This document shows positions 60,451-64,000 of a stretch of 64,000 nt of DNA, one piece after another. The notes below the pieces were generated by a model. It had not been told where the DNA came from. It did no database searches and worked only from the letters and a program-made list of their open reading frames with translations. The position numbers and the translations under genes were made by a program. The first letter of the stretch is position 1. The number at the start of each line of letters is the position of its first letter. The stretch comes from an uncultured bacterium. Lineage in GTDB: Bacteria > Cyanobacteriota > Vampirovibrionia > Gastranaerophilales > Gastranaerophilaceae. The stretch is taken from contig URXT01000008.1 of NCBI GenBank assembly GCA_900551915.1, positions 1 through 64,000 on the forward strand, read 5' to 3'.

Positions 60451-61644
60451 ATGACAGAAGTAAATCCGTTAGGCAAAAATATACAAAATAAACCGGCTGT
60501 TTCTGAAAAACATACCGCAAAACCTCAGTTGAAGGAAAGCTTGTTTTTAAAGCTTGATAAAAATAAAGACGGAAAAATTTCTTATCAAGAACTTTATGAG
60601 GGCGGATATCAGGGAAATGATTTGCTGGCAATGTCTGAGGTATTGTTTTTTGCAGAGCGTGACGTCAACAAATGGTTTATGAAAGATAAAAACCATAACG
60701 GAGTTGTTGACAGCGCGGAAGAAAAAATGTGGGATATTCATAACACAGACGGCTCTCACAAAATCGGCGATATGAAGCCCGAAGAATTTGCAAAAAAATA
60801 CAACTTAGAAATTCAGTCCTTCAGTGATGATGACTTTGTAAACTGGTGTAAGTCATGGATGGAAGACGAAAGCCCGATGAGAGGTTTAAAAGCTATTGCA
60901 AAGGAACGTTATGGCAAAGAATTGACAGATGACGAGGTTCAGTTTTTATATGAGGCTATTAAAAATCAAGCCAACAGATGGCTTTTTAAGGCTCCTGCAT
61001 TGTATAACAGGCTTAATACTTCTGCATATACCCGCCTTGTAACTGGTAACTCGGCATATTCCTGCTGCGGAGGCGACATTGAGAAACCTCCAATGGGTAC
61101 GCAGCCTAAGCTTGATGAAAACGGGGAACTTATGGAGGCGGATTCTTGTGAAATAATTTTCACAGACCTTGAAACGGAAGGAGCCTCAAACTCTGCTTAT
61201 CAAACGAAAAACAGGCTTGCATGGGCTGCGTTTAAAACAATTCCGGAGAAAGAAGCCGCTAAATTGACTCCGGAACAATATGCAAAATATAAAGCAGACT
61301 GGGAAAATGTTCGTTCTATGAAGGCTTCTGATTTCAGGGATTTGCTGAAGCCCGAAAACAAAGACAAGCTGGACAAATTCGAAGAAAATTCAAACATGAC
61401 TGTCCGTCAGATTGTGGATTGGATTGATATTGTCGAAAGCGCAACCGGTAAAGATTTTGACTCTAATGATTGGGAAATAGACCCCGACATGTTTCATAAT
61501 GATATAATGCAAAAAGTTAACGGCACCTATGGTGATGAAAAAATTCTCGAAGGTAAAACCCGTTCTGATATTTCTCCCGAAAAACAAGAGTGGTTAAAAT
61601 ATCTCGAAGAACACGGACTGCTGCTTGAACAGTTTAAAGAATAA
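60451..61644 (+). CDS. EF-hand calcium-binding-like protein
   Basis: A 397-residue protein. Two clear EF-hand loops: DKNKDGKISYQE (36-47) and DKNHNGVVDSAE (79-90); a third degenerate one near DIHNTDGSHKIG (95-106). The C-terminal two-thirds are helical and unfamiliar, with SCCGGDIEKPPMG in the middle. No signal peptide. An AATAGGAG site precedes the ATG. Calcium binding is inferred from the loops; function unknown. Confidence 0.75.
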   Translation: MTEVNPLGKNIQNKPAVSEKHTAKPQLKESLFLKLDKNKDGKISYQELYEGGYQGNDLLAMSEVLFFAERDVNKWFMKDKNHNGVVDSAEEKMWDIHNTDGSHKIGDMKPEEFAKKYNLEIQSFSDDDFVNWCKSWMEDESPMRGLKAIAKERYGKELTDDEVQFLYEAIKNQANRWLFKAPALYNRLNTSAYTRLVTGNSAYSCCGGDIEKPPMGTQPKLDENGELMEADSCEIIFTDLETEGASNSAYQTKNRLAWAAFKTIPEKEAAKLTPEQYAKYKADWENVRSMKASDFRDLLKPENKDKLDKFEENSNMTVRQIVDWIDIVESATGKDFDSNDWEIDPDMFHNDIMQKVNGTYGDEKILEGKTRSDISPEKQEWLKYLEEHGLLLEQFKE

Positions 61645-61777
61645 TTACTCTGATTACTCCTCCAATCAAAACAAATTTGCATAATTACTGATTTTATTTT
61701 ATAATCTGTAAACGGAAAAGGTTTTAAGTACGGCTTAAAGCAGAAGCAAAGCCCAAATAATTACGGAAGGAGTAATC

Positions 61778-62026
61778 ATGGCTCAACAATTTAATGCTCA
61801 AAATATAAAAAAAAGAATTTCGGTTCTGGTATTTTTGAAAGGTTCAACCGCTCCGCTTGTTCTTTACGTTGAAAATCCCGAAGCCCTTTATGATGAACTT
61901 AAACAGGCTGTAAAAAGCCCTCAGGCTATGCTTATCGAAAGAGAAACCCTCGGGCCTTTGAAAAAAGTCTGCTTTATTTCAAACCAGATTGCGTCGCTGG
62001 CGCTTCAAGAAGAACAATACATGTAG
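61778..62026 (+). CDS. Small unknown protein
   Basis: An 82-residue protein: basic N-terminus (NIKKRISVLVFLKGSTAPLVLYVENPEALYDELKQAV) with a beta-hairpin-like pattern and a short helix, then KKVCFISNQIASLALQEEQ. It resembles small beta-barrel-type conserved proteins found next to housekeeping genes. GGAGTAATC precedes the ATG. It begins the unit leading to yceD, 18 bases downstream. Confidence 0.7.
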   Translation: MAQQFNAQNIKKRISVLVFLKGSTAPLVLYVENPEALYDELKQAVKSPQAMLIERETLGPLKKVCFISNQIASLALQEEQYM

Positions 62027-62044
62027 GTTTAAAAGGATTCTGCA

Positions 62045-62533
62045 ATGACGCATAAGATTTCAATTGACGATTTGGAAAACTCTGTAAATAAAACAATCAG
62101 TTATCATTTTGAAGATAAAATTGACGGCATAAATTCAAACGGCCAAATTTGTGCTGATTTGGAGTTGAAATCCCTCGGTGATTTTATCGAAGTTAAAGGA
62201 AATGTTAAGGGAATTTTAAATTTGGAATGCGATTTGTGTCTCAAAGAATTTGAATACCCGATTGATTTTGATATTGATGAAATGTATGCAAAAAATGCAC
62301 TGATGGAGGATTACGGACAGGAAACAGAGCTAAAAGAAGGACAATTCATTACCGATTTGAACGGCGAAAATGAAATTGATATTTATGACTTATTGTATCA
62401 ATCTGTAATATTAAATATACCAAATAAAAAAGTTTGTGGTATAAATTGTAATGAGGACAAATTCATGAAAGAAGAAGATTTGTCTGACCCAAGGTTAGAA
62501 GTGTTCAAAAACATCAAAATTGAAGGAAATTAA
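62045..62533 (+). CDS. yceD: YceD/DUF177 family, 23S rRNA accumulation protein
   Basis: A 162-residue protein with the DUF177 layout: KGNVKGILNLECDLCLKEFEYPIDFDIDEMYA in the middle, and DIYDLLYQSVILNIPNKKVCGINC near the C-terminus; CDLC and the later cysteines probably bind metal. In Bacteria it lies directly upstream of rpmF, as here, and helps 23S rRNA to accumulate. AAAGGAT precedes the ATG. Confidence 0.9.
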   Translation: MTHKISIDDLENSVNKTISYHFEDKIDGINSNGQICADLELKSLGDFIEVKGNVKGILNLECDLCLKEFEYPIDFDIDEMYAKNALMEDYGQETELKEGQFITDLNGENEIDIYDLLYQSVILNIPNKKVCGINCNEDKFMKEEDLSDPRLEVFKNIKIEGN

Positions 62534-62606
62534 ACCCTTACAAAACGCTTTCTGACTCAAAAGGATGAAATATAAGTAGTAGTAAAAATAAAAAGGAAAA
62601 AAGAAA

Positions 62607-62978
62607 ATGGCAGTACCTAAGAAAAGAACAGGACATTCCGCACAAGGCAAAAGAAGAAGCAATTGGAAGGCAACAAAGCCTGAAACTACAAAATGCCCGA
62701 ATTGCGGTGAAACAGTTTTAACTCACACAGTATGCACAGCTTGCGGAACTTACAAAGGCAAACCGGTAAGCTTAAAAGACAGAGTTGAAGAAACTCCGGC
62801 AGTTGAAGAAAAGAAACCGGCTAAAAAGTCAACTAAAAAAGCTGCAAAAACTGAAGAAGTTAAAGCAGAAGAAACTGTAGAAACAAAAGTTGAAGAAGTT
62901 AAAGCTGAAGCTCCCGCTAAAGAAGCAAAAGAAGAAGCTCCGGCTGAAGAAAAAGCTTCTGAACCGGAAGAAAAATAA
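62607..62978 (+). CDS. rpmF: 50S ribosomal protein L32 with long charged tail
   Basis: Residues 1-60 are a normal zinc-type L32 (AVPKKRTGHSAQGKRRSNW; C30, C33, C43, C46). It then continues for about 60 residues of Ala/Glu/Lys-rich sequence (KKPAKKSTKKAAKT, EEVKAEETVETK, and so on), twice the family length of 57-60. L32 lies on the large subunit near the tunnel exit. AAAAGGAAAA precedes the ATG. It is between yceD and plsX, as in many bacteria. Confidence 0.93.
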   Translation: MAVPKKRTGHSAQGKRRSNWKATKPETTKCPNCGETVLTHTVCTACGTYKGKPVSLKDRVEETPAVEEKKPAKKSTKKAAKTEEVKAEETVETKVEEVKAEAPAKEAKEEAPAEEKASEPEEK

Positions 62979-62987
62979 TTTATGTAA

Positions 62988-63029
62988 AAGGATGGCTCAA
63001 AAGGGCAGCCTTTAAGCCATCCTTCTTTT
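62988..63029 (+). terminator. Terminator between rpmF and plsX
   Basis: A 10-bp stem AAGGATGGCT (62988-62997) / AGCCATCCTT (63015-63024) with a 17-base loop, followed by CTTTT. It may reduce transcription into plsX relative to rpmF, since one is a ribosomal protein and the other an enzyme. Confidence 0.7.
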
Positions 63030-63064
63030 CAACCGTTAAACGTTAAGACTTTGAGAGGGATAAG

Positions 63065-64000
63065 ATGACAAGAATAGCAATTGATGCAATGGGTGGAGAT
63101 CATGCGCCGCACGAGATAGTAGCAGGCGCGGTTTGGGCAGCTAAAGAATACGGCGTTGCCATTGAATTGGTTGGAAAACAAGACAGAATTGAGCAGGAGC
63201 TTGACAAAATCTCACATGAAGGTTTCATGACAGACTGCGGCAAGGGCGGTGCTGCAAAATACCGTATAAAAATTGATACCTCAAAACTCGACATCAAAAT
63301 TACCCATGCCTCTGAAGTTATTGAAATGGGCGAAGCTCCCGGACAAGCTATTCGTAAAAAGAAAAAATCTTCGATTGTCTTGGCGGTCGATGCTGTCGCT
63401 CAAGGAAGTTCAGATGCCGTCGTTGCAGCAGGTTCAACCGGTGCCGCTATGGCGTCAAGTTTGTTCGGATTAGGCAGAATCCCCGGAATCGACAGACCTG
63501 CAATTGCAGTTACCATGCCGACTATCAAAAAACCTATTGTTGTTATTGATGGCGGTGCAAACAGTAATTGTACTCCCGAAATGCTTTATCAGTTTGCAAT
63601 CATGGGTGCAACTTTCTCAAAAAATGTTCTCGGAATAGAACATCCGCGTGTTGCAGTTCTGAATATTGGCGAAGAAGCCGGAAAAGGCAACGAGCTTGCT
63701 CAGGCAACTTACAAACTCTTGGAAGAACAGCAGGAGAAAATTAACTTTGTCGGCAACATTGAAGGTAAAGAAATTTTTCTGAGCGTATGTGATGTTGTTG
63801 TCTGTGACGGTTTTGTCGGAAACGTTGCGCTTAAAGTTACCGAAGGAACTTCACAAATGCTTTTCAGAATGCTTAAACAAGAATTCAAAGGCGATTTGCC
63901 GGGCAAAATAATCGGACTTCTGGCAAAACCTTTTATGAAAAGAATTTATACAAAAATAAACTACGAAGAATTCGGCGGCGCACTTCTTCTTGGTGTCAAA
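63065..64000 (+). CDS. plsX: Phosphate acyltransferase PlsX (3' end outside window)
   Basis: A frame open from the ATG at 63065 to the end of the window (312 residues). It starts MTRIAIDAMGGDHAPHEIV, with ASEVIEMGEAPGQAIRKKKKSS, AAGSTGAAMASSLFGLGRIPGIDRPA and VVCDGFVGNVALK-VTEG. PlsX makes acyl-phosphate from acyl-ACP for phospholipid synthesis and usually lies after yceD-rpmF and before the fab genes, which would be expected just beyond the window. Confidence 0.95.
   Translation, partial: MTRIAIDAMGGDHAPHEIVAGAVWAAKEYGVAIELVGKQDRIEQELDKISHEGFMTDCGKGGAAKYRIKIDTSKLDIKITHASEVIEMGEAPGQAIRKKKKSSIVLAVDAVAQGSSDAVVAAGSTGAAMASSLFGLGRIPGIDRPAIAVTMPTIKKPIVVIDGGANSNCTPEMLYQFAIMGATFSKNVLGIEHPRVAVLNIGEEAGKGNELAQATYKLLEEQQEKINFVGNIEGKEIFLSVCDVVVCDGFVGNVALKVTEGTSQMLFRMLKQEFKGDLPGKIIGLLAKPFMKRIYTKINYEEFGGALLLGVK

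Overview
The window looks like a chromosome piece of a low-GC, strictly anaerobic, diderm bacterium related to Cyanobacteria, most likely the non-photosynthetic gut class Vampirovibrionia (Melainabacteria, order Gastranaerophilales). The reasons are a Ycf45-type ATPase of the cyanobacterial/plastid kind, outer-membrane-barrel-like proteins, anaerobic metabolism (pyruvate phosphate dikinase, ferredoxin-linked 2-oxoacid oxidoreductase, FixC/FixX, a CooC-like ATPase) and many small lineage-type proteins I cannot name. The taxon is an inference from gene content. I see no tRNA, rRNA, CRISPR array, prophage or intact insertion sequence.

Layout. 1-5.2 kb: end of the S10/spc ribosomal protein cluster (rpsC to rplR), split by a terminator and new promoter between rpsH and rplF, carrying an unknown gene between rplF and rplR, and closed by a strong terminator right after rplR instead of continuing to rpsE/rplO/secY. 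5.3-7.9 kb: barrel-like protein, DnaJ-like protein, small coiled-coil protein and a hairpin-rich gene-free stretch. 7.9-11.1 kb (minus): rplI, a MetE-core-like methyltransferase, a CooC-like ATPase and folD, probably one operon for one-carbon/corrinoid metabolism. 11.2-11.4 kb: a tiny hydrophobic peptide gene with an opposing promoter. 11.5-19.5 kb: SH3-like exported protein, pheT, fusA, the Ycf45-like ATPase, glutaredoxin. 19.5-29.2 kb: ppdK, rsmD, fixC-fixX, a metallo-hydrolase/HxlR divergent pair and a korDABC-type oxidoreductase. 29.3-36 kb: a 1768-residue coiled-coil protein coupled to a GlcD-like flavoenzyme.

36-38.7 kb: an accessory-looking stretch with large palindromes, an XRE regulator with an apparently leaderless promoter, a second hydrophobic peptide module of the same design as the one at 11.3 kb, a 44-residue protein, a lone receiver domain and a membrane-tethered small-heat-shock-like protein. 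38.8-46.7 kb: CopG-type regulator, PLP decarboxylase, porin-like protein, zinc-ribbon protein, a MotA/MotB-like (ZorA/ZorB-like) stator pair coupled to a DUF711 protein, and two tandem paralogues. 46.7-64 kb: uvrC lacking its C-terminal HhH part, a peptide-ABC ATPase, dapB, hpf, mntP, DUF4127, menG, a 2-hydroxyacid-dehydrogenase-like protein lacking the catalytic His, hsp20 followed by a structured RNA with its own terminator, an O-methyltransferase, a secreted propeller protein, dnaJ-grpE, an EF-hand protein and the yceD-rpmF-plsX cluster.

Most notable: two loci, 26 kb apart, each encode a 21-residue almost wholly hydrophobic peptide behind a perfect AGGAGG site, with a convergent promoter driving an antisense RNA whose likely terminator is a palindrome inside the peptide's own codons. 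This resembles Ibs/Sib-type type I toxin-antitoxin design, in a lineage where I know of none described.
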